Positions 11,431 through 23,720 of a stretch of DNA of 64,000 nucleotides are shown one piece after another. Below the pieces are notes generated by a model that saw only the letters and a program-made list of their open reading frames with translations, did not search any database and was not told where the DNA came from. The stretch's first letter is position 1; the number at the start of each line of letters is the position of its first letter. Origin of the DNA: Polytrichum commune (Eukaryota; Streptophyta; Polytrichopsida; Polytrichales; Polytrichaceae); assembly GCA_950295325.1 (NCBI GenBank), contig OX485807.1, forward strand, positions 49,072,440 to 49,136,439. Direction: 5' to 3'. A program made the translations under genes and the position numbers.

Positions 11431-12602
11431 AACATGTGCATCGTAGGGAGGGATCGATCGGATTGTAGTAGGCAGACAGGACAAATGCAGTGGAGAGATC
11501 GAGGTCACGTAGCCTTGATCACCGATTCACCAGGAGCTTGAGTAGTACAGAAAAGCATAGCAGATATTCAAGAATATTCTGAATTCTGCTTGATTGAATG
11601 CGCAGCTGCTGCAGTTACATTGATAGCCCAGTAATTAAATTTATTTTGCAGATGGTGTACGATCCAAGACAGATCATGATCATGGAGACATGGTATTCAT
11701 GCTGACTTGTCAAATGCAACGGTGATTACTTCATGTCTTGCAAACCATTCTGGCTTGTATGATTTGTTGGGGTGTATGTAAGATTGGTTAATATGAATGT
11801 GTTTCTCATGGACATGCATTAGTGGATAAGAATGCCAAGTAGTAGTAGTAGTTGTTGTTTACTTTTGTTTATTAATATTTGACTTAAGAATTGATTTAAG
11901 AAGTTGATTCGTTGTCATTGACAAACTCCCAATGTAATGTGTCATGTAACAAGGCCACATGGACTTGAGAAGTAAGATAGGGTGCTCTTTTGGGTGTACA
12001 TAGTGGAATGAGGGTGCAATTACATAAGATTGTCAACTTGTCAAGTATCTTGTATTTAAGTAAATTTGGATTTTAATTTTTTAAAAATTTGGACTTTTTG
12101 GTTGCTTCCGATTTTATGGGCGGATTTGTCAATACATTTTTGATATATCTAAATTTTAAGGGAGATATGTGAATCCTTAGCGATTACTTGAATGTTATGC
12201 TACTTAAATATGATGGAAAAATCAAATACGTAGTATTTTTTGATGGTAAATCTATATAATTAAAATTTGAATAATTAAAATACAATTAATTATGAAAATA
12301 ATATTATCATAATCAACTCTGCATATTCTATCAAAAGATCCTAGCATAATACAAATTTATTATAAGGTCTTGTGATAGAATTCAACATGTTATAATTTTG
12401 GACTTGGACTTAGTTCAATTTTACTTGAATATTTGTTCAAGTTGTTAGGGTTTGTTAAGGTGGTATACTGTTCATAAGATTCATTTCATTTTGTGTGGTG
12501 AAGAACACAATTACTCATACTTGAGTTTTGTTGATCACCAAATCCATTACGAGGCCAATGCAGTGATTGACTTCACGGTTTATATGAATGGTGTGCAATT
12601 TA

Positions 12603-13905
12603 GTTAACATAAAATAGATATGATATATGTAAGTAAATTTGGATTTATGCATGACTTTTGGACAATTCCAACCTCCAATATGACGTACATTAGATTGCAA
12701 AACTACACAAAGATCTGTGGCTGGTGAACATTCAAAGTTGTGGTTGTTGTGTTGTTGGTTTTGCGGTTGTCATTTGATGTCTTAAGTTTGCCCCACAAGT
12801 GCACATCCCTTATTATTTTTGGACAAGTGGTTTGTACCAATACACTTAATTATCAATTAGTTATGAATAAGTGCTATATCATGAGTAGTTGGTCTTCCCT
12901 TGTTTAGACCAATCTCAACTGATGGGTTGCATTTTGGCACTTAGAGTGGTGTTTGTAAGGGGCAATTCACACTAGAGCTTGTGCTTATGGTCATCGTTAA
13001 AACTTAAAATCTCTCATTGGAAGGTTGAGACTGTCTCAATTCACTTCATACTAGAGCTTGAGGGCCTAAGTGACCAAGGGGGTTTGAATGGACGAAAATG
13101 CTACATGGAGTCCTACATTGAATATTAAAATGGATAGTATTTCATGGTATATATATTTATGTTATTTAGATTGGCATCTCAGATTTGAAGTCCTTCCAAG
13201 TTCCAACACAAGACACGACACTCCAAAATCTCACAACCCTTAATTTATTATAGCCTATTGTGAGATAGGGCCTACATGAATAGGAAGGTTCAATGAATAA
13301 CTTAATCTCAGTGGAGAGTCTAGTTGCATAATACACTGCACTTGAAGGCTTGTGACCACACAAAGCTTAATTCTACATTGGGCCATGGTATGGCATTTGG
13401 ACATTGAGTTTGAAGGACCCTCACAATGTCATGCTGGCCATAGTTTAAAGTGGCCTTAATTGTTAAAGATAAATTTCCACAACTACATACCAGACTGCCA
13501 TGACTTGTTGAGTGCAAATTTTACAAGTTAGATGGTCTCGGAAATTTGGAAGATCCAATGAATTAATTGTGCAAAAACAAGTGCCTAGAACTAAGACTAG
13601 GCCCCCCCCCCAACACCCCTGCACCCCCAAAAAGCTGTTTAAACTGACATTCAAGTATATTTGGTCAAATCATTTGTCCAAAAATAGTAAATGATGTGCA
13701 CTCGTGGGGATAAAAATATCTAACAACAACAACAAACACAACAACACAACAATCACAACAACACAACAATCACAACTTTGGATGTTTATATCTCATGTTT
13801 GCCAACTGCCATATTTATGTAGTTTTGCGATCTAGTGTACATCATATTGGTGGTTGGAAGTGTCCAAAAATCATGCATGATTCCAATTTAATATACTTAG
13901 ATCCT
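12603..13905. repeat. Long inverted repeat, arms about 240 bp
   Basis: Arm 12603-12845 is the reverse complement (diverged) of 13665-13905. Both contain TTTTGC(A/G)ATCTA(A/G)TGTAC and CATATTGG(A/T)GGTTGGAA, plus a CAACAACACAACAA-rich run. A single direct copy of the arm lies at about 24590-24830. The arms enclose about 820 bp, so this may be a foldback element or two oppositely inserted copies of one repeat. Confidence 0.75.
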
Positions 13906-14520
13906 ATTAAATTAATAGTACTATTTCTCAAATGCACTCTCCACATCTCGTTTGGATATCTAGTGAGTTCAATAGCTTAGAGTAAGCCTTCTTGTGGCCT
14001 TCAGTGAGAAAAGGCATCTAGTCAATATGCATCAAAAACATTCATGTCTATTTGGTTCTCAAAATTTCAAAGTATTTAGAAGACTAGGTCTTCAAATTAA
14101 GTCTTCAAATTATGTTAATTACAATGTTTCAACATTCATCCCATTTTCATTCATTTCAAAATTTTATTGGGAACCAAAATCATTACTCATCCACTTTAAA
14201 CTCTCAAAACAGAACAGAATGTGATCGGGGATGTGGTGGTGGGATCCTCATATGTTAGAAAACAAATGATCATGCAAAAAATATAATATGTAATAATTTG
14301 GCTGTCAAGGGAGGACATTTAGAAATCACGAACATGTTATGTTATACTCCCGCTATACTCTAAATCCAATATAATGTCTTGTACAAGTTGTGATGGGTTG
14401 TCCCGGGTGGGCCTAAGTCCAATTTTTTAAAGAATTATCAAGCCTTTGAGGTGTTAAACCAACCATAGTCCCATCATGGTTACTCTTACATGAAAATAAG
14501 GTGTCTATTTCAAATTGGCC

Positions 14521-14710
14521 ATAACATTATTTAGATCTATAATAGTGTTATACAAGACTGAAAATATTTTACAGGATATTCTTGGATAGTATTTCATAAA
14601 ATATTCTCAAATATTCTCCATATTCAGTATGAGTGTGGGAAACATACATGAATATTGTGTAGAACACTGTCAGTCCCATAAAACACTGTTATGGATTTGA
14701 AAAATGTTAT
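14521..14710. mobile_element. MITE-like element, copy 1 (190 bp)
   Basis: Starts ATAACATTATTTAGATC and ends GATTTGAAAAATGTTAT, giving terminal inverted repeats of about 29 bp with mismatches. There is no coding capacity. A second copy with the same ends lies at 43372-43525. A clear target-site duplication was not seen. Confidence 0.7.
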
Positions 14711-15897
14711 AGCATACATACGGATAATGCTTACATTGTTTATTGTGATTTAACACATGTGGCAATTGGGCCCCATGGCATGCCAAAGTATTTGTTGGCT
14801 TGTGTCTCTTCAAATCCCACACATGACCCTTAGATCTGAAGTTTCAAAAGGAAGATACAAGGCATAATACATGCTAGACTTCACCTTGCATGCCGGGATC
14901 TAAAGACCTATATGCTCTATATATGTTGTTTGTTGCCAATGCTATAACTGCGGAATTTGTTTTCCAGTTTTGCAAGATTTCTATATGGATGTTGTCTTCT
15001 TTGATAACAAATTAAAAGTTCTTGGCATAAGGTGGAGGGTTCTTACACCAACCCTTGGCTGATTTTGCCTATTTTTGGAGTCCATTTGGATTAGTGATAT
15101 GCATGATTGGCCTAGCAAATTGGTTTTGGACATGGTAGAAAAGAAATTAAAATAAATTGCACAATAAATATGTTATGATTTTTAAAAGTCATTCACCTCT
15201 AGCTACTTAAGTCCCTCCCTAAACCCACATTTTTTTTCATTGCAAAAAACTCTCAAGACCGTTCGCATTTGTCCAAAATCAACCCCGCTTTATTCTAAAA
15301 CAATGGTAACCTGTCGCTTAAACCGCCCCCACACTAAAACCAACACTGGATCACCCAATAAAAAATTTAACCCCTTTTAACTTTTGCATACATGTATTAG
15401 TAGAAACACATATTAAAATATGAACCACCCCTAGCTCCATCCCAACACTTGCCCAATTCCAATTACATTTTTGTCCAAAACCAATTATTGCAGTCTCCAA
15501 AACTATTCTCATTTTGCGCTAGAGACATTCGGATGGTTTAAGGTGTATTCTGGTTAGTACAAGATTAGGAGACATGGATAAGGTGAGCTTTTGGGGTGGG
15601 GAGGGGGGAGTTGGAATTAGCACCCTCTAGCTTAGAACAAGTAATTGGGTTTGGGGTGGTGAAGCATAATAGGATTCTCAAAATGACATTGACCATGAAT
15701 GTGATAACTTGACATGAATTGTTTTATGTGTTGTTGTCAGCTGGGTATTGGTGTTGGTTTTGGTCATTTATATTATTTGCAGGTTATATTTCAATGAGTT
15801 TGCAGTTATTGCTATAGTCAAATAAATAAAATAGTCAACATCATCTCACAACCATTCATTAGTAGGATATTTGAGGAGGTCTAATGCAATCTCTCAT

Positions 15898-16508
15898 GGG
15901 TGCAAGCATAGTAAAGTGGACCAAAAAATGCTACGGTATACTAAAACCATAATTGTTTTGGTCAAAAGGCCTAAAAGTAGTAACAAAGCGTTATTTAAAT
16001 TAGGATTTTTTTCTATGATGACCTCTATTGTTGTGTTAGATACTCAAGTGTATTATATTAAAGTGAGATCTTCAATACTTAGCTTCATTAAGTTGAGATC
16101 TTCAATGGTTTAGTGTGGTTTTAGACGTAGATTTCAAGACCTGAACTATTTTGGAGTTGGATTTTTTTAGATTCATTGAATTCATTATCTACTTGAGGGC
16201 ATCATCACAAAATTTGTAGAAGACCATCAATTTAAATTTATTTTATCATATTAATGTTTTTTTAGACAGTCACTTGTTCAATATCACCTACTTGCACATC
16301 ACTAGTCTTGCACCATCTTCTAAAATATGTAGATTTTTCTTGGGATTTTTTTGTCATCATAAATTGGTTGGTTTTGTAGATGTGTATACTTTTAAAATGT
16401 CTATGAATTTTTTCTTCAAAAAATTCAAAGTTAGGACATAAAATTGAATCACTTTCATTTAACACTAAGCATGGATCAGGAGTTGTCCACTTTACTATGC
16501 TTGCACCC
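15898..16508. repeat. Inverted repeat, 22-bp near-perfect arms
   Basis: GGGTGCAAGCATAGTAAAGT at 15898 on is repeated in reverse complement ending at 16508, about 560 bp apart. A related single block (GGGTGCAAGCATGATAAATT) lies at about 27155. The minus frame 16262-16540 begins in the right arm. Confidence 0.6.
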
Positions 16509-17959
16509 TCATATTGGACTATGAGATATGCATAACACAAAATTGCGTTAATTTCTCCAAAAGCTCAACATACTGTGTGTGGTATATGTAGTTTTTACTA
16601 TTTCTAAATTATAACTTCCTATGTTTATTTTTTTTGTCTACCCAAAAACCATATATAAAGGTAGTAGTTTGAAGGTGACATATGCAACTGATGTATGCTA
16701 TTAATAAAGGATGCATCTTTGGATGAATGTTCATTGTTGGAAAAAATGAAATGTAGACGCAAACTTATTTGATGGGTCAAAAATCCCCTTCCACCACAAA
16801 AACATAAAATTAAGAAGCAATTATTGACATTTCTATTTCATGTTAACTTCACAAGACATCGGTGCATCACCTCAGTCCCATATCTATGAAAAATATAGAT
16901 ACCACCATTTAACAAATGTGATCTGAACTTGTGGCACTGTGCTCCTTCACATTTCTTCTAAATAGAAACCCTGTTGAACTTCATGATCATTGATGATTGA
17001 GGCACCGTCCAATTACCGTAGAGTCAAGTGCTGAAAGTTTCGGACAATTACCGTAGTGGGCTTTAAAGTTTAAGACTTTCAGTGCCAAAATGTGATTTCC
17101 ATGTGGGATTCTATAGTGTACCAGCCCATTATGACATATAGCGACACATGGAAAAGTCCTTCCCAACATCAATTCCACAAAAAAATCATAATATGTCCGA
17201 CCAGGTAAGAAACACATAATCATGATTATTTCTTTCCAGAAACAATTATACAATAATTGCGATGGATCCATAAGTTTCAACCATGCCTATTGCCAATCAC
17301 TAATGCGCTTTGACTGTGTTAATGTCAACTTCTTCAGCACAATAATGTTATAAATATGACATTTCCTCTCAGTGGAAACTTAAAATGTCACAATGTTGAC
17401 AAATGCATATGACATTAAATCCACTGGATTCCAGTATTGGCCACTATACTCATATGTGCAATCATGCTGCCTTTGCGAATAGGTATTCACCTAAGGTTGA
17501 AATCAAATCATAAAAAGCTTATCACTTTGTTTTCGTCATCCGTATATTGACCGCAGTTAAGAAACAATTCTTGTGATTTGTTATTGTGGTAATATATATA
17601 TTGCAAATGGTGTGGAATGTCAATAAATTAGTGTGGGGCAACCCAATTGCACGCATCAGTGTTGTAGACTAGTGTGCAAGATTCTTGACAGCACAGGAGA
17701 CAAGTATTATGAAAATTGTTGGTTTCTCATTCGAAATCTGATCTCATTCGCACACACATCTTGAGAGGTGGAAGATGTTAGGTTCTCAATTTTCAAAGTC
17801 CGAGGATCTGACATATACACACATCTGGGTTCAAGTAGCATCTCGATAGGAGAGTTGAATTACCCTGCTGTCAAGACCCATCAAGGACAAGCTGATCGAC
17901 ATCTCTCCTGTTGAGGCTAAGATGAATTCAACAGGTATAAATGTGTGCATCTTTGCTCA

Positions 17960-19135
17960 TTGTACCACATTGCACTGGAAGCTCGCCTGTTGCGCGGGAA
18001 CCCACTCACTCTGGCTGTCATCTTTTTGTGAATCCCTTTGTCATCTTCGTTGCAAACTTGCAGGTTACTCTGTTTTATGTCTTGTACGAACCTGGTTGAG
18101 GTGAAGCTAGTCAGATTACTTTTAATGTTCTGGAGATTCTACTTGTGGGTAGCAGCTCTCTGATTTTAAGAGTATGGATCAGCATGCCATGCATCTGCTT
18201 CAGTTTAAGTTCTTGTTTGTGCAAGCAATTAAGTTTGGCGTTCTCTGATTTTACATGGAGCTTGGATCCCCTGTTGTCGAAGTGAACTTGCATCTGCTTT
18301 TTGTGATGTAATTTGGTTGAGGGGAAGTCAGGTTGCCTTTCCATGTGGATTCTACTTGTTATAGATGAGCAGCGCCTACTTTTTCAGAATCAAGGTCTTT
18401 TTGGGGTGAAATTGGGCATTGAAATTGCTATAAATGTTATCAGGCCATGGGCTTTCTAGTTACAAGCTCTTGTATGGCACGCAGCTGGTCTGATGTGTGT
18501 GTATTTATTTCCTCATCTTTATTTTTAATTTTCTTAAAAATAGAATTAAATGTGTGGAGCTTGGATCGAATTCCTTGCATGAGAGTGTTGACAGTCTCTG
18601 AAAAGCTTCACATGTGATTATGTTAATTATGAGGCAATAGTTTGTACGCAATGTACACAATGATGATACAGGGGACATTCATACCTGGGGTGGCAACTCT
18701 CTGTAAAATAAACTTTTGGAAGCATTATGTTGAAACTTGGATCTGTGTTAGTGTTAGGAGGATTTTCAAAGACCAGAAGTCTTACAAGTTTTCTTAAATA
18801 TGAAAGCCATAAAACTGAGGAGGATTTTTATTTATTTTATTGTGTAGACAAGTGAAAGTTCACATTATTTCAATGCCAAACAAATAAAGAAGCCACTGGG
18901 ACCCAGAACATTGAGAAAAAACCTAGGAGGTTTGGATTGTGACTCCTGTTGCTTTAGAAGAACATACTTCTAATTGGATCTAACTTGGTATTTGGAAACA
19001 ATTAGTCTAATGTAAAGGGAAAACCATATCCGGGTTCGTGGTTGTCACAATGGAATGCATTCACTTGTCAATCCATGGTGCATGGAATCTCGTGACATTC
19101 TTGATTGATTCAGTTGGAGGCAGTTCATAAGGACC
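17960..19135 (+). promoter_or_regulatory. Upstream region of family-1 member A, mirrored upstream of G
   Basis: About 17970-18360 matches the reverse complement of 40300-40830. Shared landmarks include GTAATTTGGTTGAGG / GTAATTTGGTTAAGG and GATTCTACTTGT. The last 110 bp before the A start also match the stretch before the G start. Conservation on both sides suggests promoter, 5' UTR or a 5' intron. Confidence 0.5.
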
Positions 19136-20115
19136 ATGGATCCAAATCACCTAGTAATTGTGACGTCAGACAACAATGGCACTGTCTCCAATGAATGTCA
19201 TGCAGGGGTGGCCACAAAATTATCAGACTGCAGCAACTCAATGTGCTTACTACCCTACGACAACAATGCAACTGCAGAATCAAATCAGTAGACTGATCAA
19301 GTGGAGGTCATGGTGGCGGATAAATTCAGAATTTGGACGAGCAGCCAATGGGTGTCATTTTGATAGTGGAACTATGGGCCCCGACAAAGCAAATGGATGG
19401 GCAATCTTGGACAGAGCAGGTGAATACAAGGGGTGCACTATATGTATAATTTCGTTCACAATAGGTACAAAAAATGGGTATATTCAAGGGGGAAGGGGAG
19501 CCGGGGGAGGGGGAAGTTGACAAACATTCCTAAGATATTCATGAATATTCTCAAGATGAATCCATGGAGTCCTATTTACTTTGGAAAGCTGAAATTTCCT
19601 TAGCTCCAAAGATTAATTGGGAACCTTATATGTTGTTTCATGTCGTGTTTTTCTAATCCTTCCCGAGTGACTCCCCGATCGAGCAGGTGACGGAGGCCCT
19701 CGACTTCTTCATCGGGAAGACGCGCCGTGCCGAGCGATACTTGCAAAAGGATGAAGTATTCATGAATTGGGTTGTGGATGTGGAGGCGCCATGGCAACGT
19801 GTTTACCCAACAGAGCAGGAGAAGGAGCAGGCGCAGGCAGAGTATGAGAGTTCCTCGACCATTCTGAGGAGGCCCCCGAGCAAGATCGAACTGAGGAAGG
19901 TCCCGGCGACGTCCGTCCGGGTGGACGGACTGGAGGAGCGGATTCTGTTCTCCCAAGGGTCCACGTCCATGTCCGTCGTCGGTCGGCCTTATGACGTGGC
20001 GGTGCGTCCGGATGACGTCACCGGCCTGATCGACCCCGCCGTTCAGAAGTTGGTGCGACAGGGGATGATGCGGAGCGTCGATGCCTTCCGCGTCTGGGAC
20101 GTCGAGATCATGTAA
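19136..20115 (+). pseudogene. Family-1 member A (damaged)
   Basis: The start ACC-ATG-G at 19136 opens MDPNHLVIVTSDNN, matching the start of intact member G (MDANHPIVIDSDNS), but the frame stops after about 50 codons. The C-terminal two-thirds reappears at 19687-20115 after CGAGCAG. It reads VTEALDFFIGKTRR, then ILRRPPSKIELRKVP, then VRPDDVTGLIDPAV and ends FRVWDVEIM. The LGVLVVV block present in G is missing, and about 200 bp of unrelated AT-rich DNA lies between the parts. The 3' part is open for 142 codons, and CGAGCAG|GTG resembles a splice acceptor, so a spliced product cannot be excluded. Downstream sequence (20116-20400) is shared with member B. Confidence 0.7.
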
Positions 20116-20339
20116 ACCGCCGTGGATCCATTCGCCTTGGGGTGAAGTTCTTACGGATCACAAGTTTTCTGTAACCATGAATGATGCCCGCACTACGGGC
20201 TGTGCGGCGAATTGCTAACCCGGCCAAATCATGGAGACGTCGTTGCAGCTAGTGGCTCTTACAGTTCTGGTTTCTGCAAGTGCCTGTGGAACTGTATCCT
20301 GAGGATAGGCGAAAGGTGCACTGCATCCTGTGAATGGCG

Positions 20340-23300
20340 AGGATGTGGATAGCCTTAAGGTAGAGTAAATCAGATTGTATCCGGTGTACAGTTACACCAT
20401 GCAGTTGTGCACTCGCAAACCGTGAGCGTGCAGCTAACCGGCCGTTCGTTCACTTTTCTCCAATCAACTCAATAAACTCAGATACATACTCCCGTCGGCG
20501 CCGTTCTTCATGTACTTTAGGTGTGTGGCCGCAGGTTCAATTCAAGGCACATTGAATTGTCGGTGTCGAAGGTGTATTGTTTGCCCATTATTTGGTTGCT
20601 ATATGTATGCCGTAACTATATGTATGCTGATCACGCTACTTTTTTTTGCGGATGTGCCTATTCACGTGGAGGTGCTTAGGTCTGGCTATCATCGATGCAT
20701 CTGTAAGTTGTAAGTTGCTATCTTTGAATGAATTCGGGGGAGCCGTCGACCTCCAGAACGGAAACTGGCATGAGGGGCACGAGAGTCCGTTTACCCTTGC
20801 ATTGTGCATGACCAGGAGGAAAATATATTGGAACAGGGGAAACATTTGACACCTCCGGATGAGCAGATTAACCTCCACTATTGACTTCGTTTTGCAAGTT
20901 TAAATTCTATCCCGCGCGGCACACGAAATGGCTTTGCAGGTCTTGGTATCCAGAATTATGGGATACAATATCAAGTGTGTGGAATGGTTTGCTCGATCTT
21001 GAGAAGCAATTATGCACTCGAAATGTGAGGTCAGTTCTGGAGGTGCAGATACTTGACTCTGGCAGGTGGAGACTCCTTCCAAAGCTTAATCCGTCGCCAT
21101 AGCCCATCGCCCGACACCTCTCTGCTAATTGCGGTGCATGCCGTATGCTCTGGCACCGTCCACTGGACGGGGACTTCATCAAACGGTTGGCTAGAGACCC
21201 TCTGGACGGCGTCGTAGTGTTTGTGAGAGTCTTGAACCCAACTACTTGTGGAATAGAAAATTGCGAAAGTCACGGCATGAATTAGCACATCTCGATTCTC
21301 GCCCAAACCCACCCCTGCCAATCTATCTTCCGTTGTGGTCTGCATTAAGATATTAAGAAATGAGAAGAGTACATTGTTGCAAGACCGGTAGATACTCTAC
21401 TAAATGAAAGGTAATGCATCGACGAACTTGTCCGATCATGGTATGGAACACTACAGCATGCCGCGAGAGAATTCATAAGCTGATAACCGGTGGTCCGCAT
21501 ACACTGGCGAATTCTCACGAGGGTTCATAAAAGCCACTCAACTCTGAAATCATCATACCCGATGTTTACCTTCGCTCTCGACGATAATATCTATTCTCCT
21601 GGAGTACACATTTCACATTCTTCAAACAATGCTGGCTCCTCGTGTGATGGTTACCCTGCAAGTGAGCTAAGCTCATCACCTGAAGCGTGGACAAGTTCGT
21701 GTTGAGACGAGGGAGCTGTTCCGGTACAGTATGACCAACAGCTTGCTGACCATGGTGTGTGTAAAAGAAAATTGCAAAAGTCATGCCATGGATCAGCCCA
21801 TCTCGCCAAACTCACCCCTGCCATTTGGGAGGAAGTATGGGCATGTGCCTCATTAAGGTCTGCATTAAGAGATGAGAGGAGTACATTGCCGAAGGATCGG
21901 CTGGTAGATATTACTCTACAAAATGTAAACTAGTGCATCGACGAGCTTGCAGCAGGCAAGTCTGATTATTATCCTGTGCCGCACTTCGGCATACAGCGAG
22001 AGATTCTATATACAAGCTGATAAGCGGTGATCCACGTACACCGGCGAATTTTCACGAGGGTTCGCAACATTAAGCATTTTACCTCAAGTCATCACACTGG
22101 ATGGTTTCCTTGCTTCTGGACAACAAACGTGGATACATTGTTGGTGTTCAGAGCAGGGAGCTGAGTGCCGGTATCGGCTTCAGATGTAGGCTCAAGGCGA
22201 AGTGTCAAATCTAACCCAAGGTCATGTTCCTTTTCTCTAATGCGAGGATTAACATAATGTGGCTGATCAATCTCAATTTCTTCGTTGCCAAGGCACTCAT
22301 CCGGCAATGTCATGAAGTTGAAGAGGATCGGCCTGCCTGGAACCAAGGAATTATAGCTGGATATTGGAAGGTAGTGAATCTCTGAATCTCGCTCCACACA
22401 TGGACACACTGTCGGGATGTTTGGGCCTTCATTTATGGCCCTATCTGTGTCTCTTGTGCAATTTGGCACCTCCGGAGTTACTTGGGCTTTACAGGCAGGC
22501 AGCTGTCCATCTCTTAACAACCATGTTGGAGTTGGCGCTGCATTATGGCGTGTCTCCCTCTCAACTTGCTCGTTCATTTCTCGAACACTTCTTTCTCTGT
22601 CTAAGCGTGCACGCTGTCGTCGCAGTTGGACCTTTTCCCACCAAGAGTTTCGCCGTCGCCGCCTTGGGGTATCGAATCTTGTCATGTTTTGCTCGCCGGG
22701 ATTCAGTAGCCTCCTGAGGCCAGCTTGGTTCATCTGAAGTCTCCTGGAATAATTCTTCACAATGAACATGATTCAGATAAAGCAGAACAGTTGCCAACAA
22801 TTCTTCATTATAATCTGGGATTGCTAACGATGGACCCAAAATTGCGCAGAGATCTGCGCTCCATAATTTGCATACACCACGTCTTCACACTAAAAGCCTA
22901 GTCTTAGCACAACAAAGACCTTCAAGAAAAAAGTTTGCAGCAACACAGAAATGGCCGTAAAATGCAACATTGCACAAAAGGCGAAAGCATTCCTAATGAT
23001 CCAAGTGGGCCTTACCCTTTCAGAGTGAGTCACCGAGTCTCCTTCTGGAGCACAGCAATTTAGAACAATCTGCAACTTGGTAACCAGATAGCTAACTAGC
23101 AGTTGCAATGTCTCCAAAACTGATCAAGTGGCACAGAGATGCAGGAATCAGTAATGTGCAAGAGCCGCCTAGCTCATCCCCTAATTTGTATCCGAGTCAG
23201 GAAGAAGGCCGTTGGCCCCACTTTTTTGCCCACGACCACCTGTCCTCTTGAAGACTTGCTCTACAAGTTGCGAAGATCCATTGCTGTGGAGGAAGAGTTC

Positions 23301-23720
23301 AAGACAAAATCCATGATTTGCATCGTGTTGACCTTACGGAAGCAGGCAGGGATCAGATAGACAGACAGGACAAATGAAGTGGATAGATCGAGGTCACGTA
23401 GCCTTTGAAAGTACCGATCAACAGGAGCATGAGAATGACAGAAAGCAGAAAGAAGAGATAATCAAGAATATGCTGAACTGAGCTTGATTGAATGCCCAGC
23501 AACATGCACAGCCCATTTAATTAACGTGGCAAATACTGTACAATCTCAAACAGATCATGGAGATTTGTTAGGGCTGACTTGTCACATACATTGCTCTCTG
23601 GGTCGATCTTCTTGTCTTTAGAATTCCGGCTTGTATGATTTGTTGGGGGTTCATGTAAGGTTGACCATGAATGTGTTTCTTATTGACATGCATTAGTGGA
23701 CAGGAATGTGAAGTTGTTGT
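20340..23720. repeat. Compound duplicated segment, copy 3
   Basis: Matches copy 1 from about 930 on and the corresponding parts of copy 2. It carries a family-2 gene (22092-22769, minus) and its leader (22.9-23.35 kb, with a stop in the leader frame). It lies directly after family-1 member A, so the ancestral unit was probably family-1 (+) next to family-2 (-), converging. A (GTT)n run lies at about 23713-23731. Confidence 0.8.
22092..22769 (-). CDS. Family-2 protein, copy 3, 225 aa
   Basis: ATG at 22769 with an upstream in-frame TGA, as in the sister copies. It begins MFIVKNYSRRLQMNQAG, followed by LLNPGEQN. A basic stretch TPRRRRRNSWW could act as a nuclear localisation signal. A single module then carries HPR/NPR, LDLTLRLEPTSEADTG and a short tail. 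It differs from copy 2 in having one module and a different tail after the EAR-like motif, matching instead the first module of the inverted copy-1 block. A C-terminal relic downstream (about 21566-21720) shows the tandem 3' duplication. Function is unknown, and a pseudogene cannot be excluded without transcripts. Confidence 0.45.
   Translation of the reverse strand: MFIVKNYSRRLQMNQAGLRRLLNPGEQNMTRFDTPRRRRRNSWWEKVQLRRQRARLDRERSVREMNEQVERETRHNAAPTPTWLLRDGQLPACKAQVTPEVPNCTRDTDRAINEGPNIPTVCPCVERDSEIHYLPISSYNSLVPGRPILFNFMTLPDECLGNEEIEIDQPHYVNPRIREKEHDLGLDLTLRLEPTSEADTGTQLPALNTNNVSTFVVQKQGNHPV

Larger units (their letters stand above)
6112..11840. repeat. Compound duplicated segment, copy 2
   Basis: The start matches positions 1 on, and the internal part matches copies 1 and 3. 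It holds the best-preserved family-2 gene (9904-10848, minus) and its leader (11000-11430). It differs from copy 1 by a unique block at about 6986-8435. A roughly 540-bp internal tandem duplication is seen by comparing 9220-9310 with 9761-9860. Confidence 0.8.
11841..17900. other. AT-rich repeat-bearing region without an identified gene
   Basis: Much of 12.6-15.9 kb is a diverged copy of 24.5-27.2 kb; compare the blocks starting TTGGTCTTCCCT at 12891 and 24851. Weak open frames such as 16262-16540 (minus, 92 codons) and 16987-17280 (minus, 97 codons) have protein-like stretches but no recognised domain. The mapped repeats inside this region are listed separately. Confidence 0.5.

Noticed and set aside
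13602-13790. Possible CRISPR-like or ordered repeat array
   Set aside because: It is a C run followed by CAACAA/CACAACAAT simple sequence with no spacer structure.
22364-22737. Plus-strand frames of 117 and 106 codons
   Set aside because: Antisense to the copy-3 family-2 frame and not conserved in copy 2.
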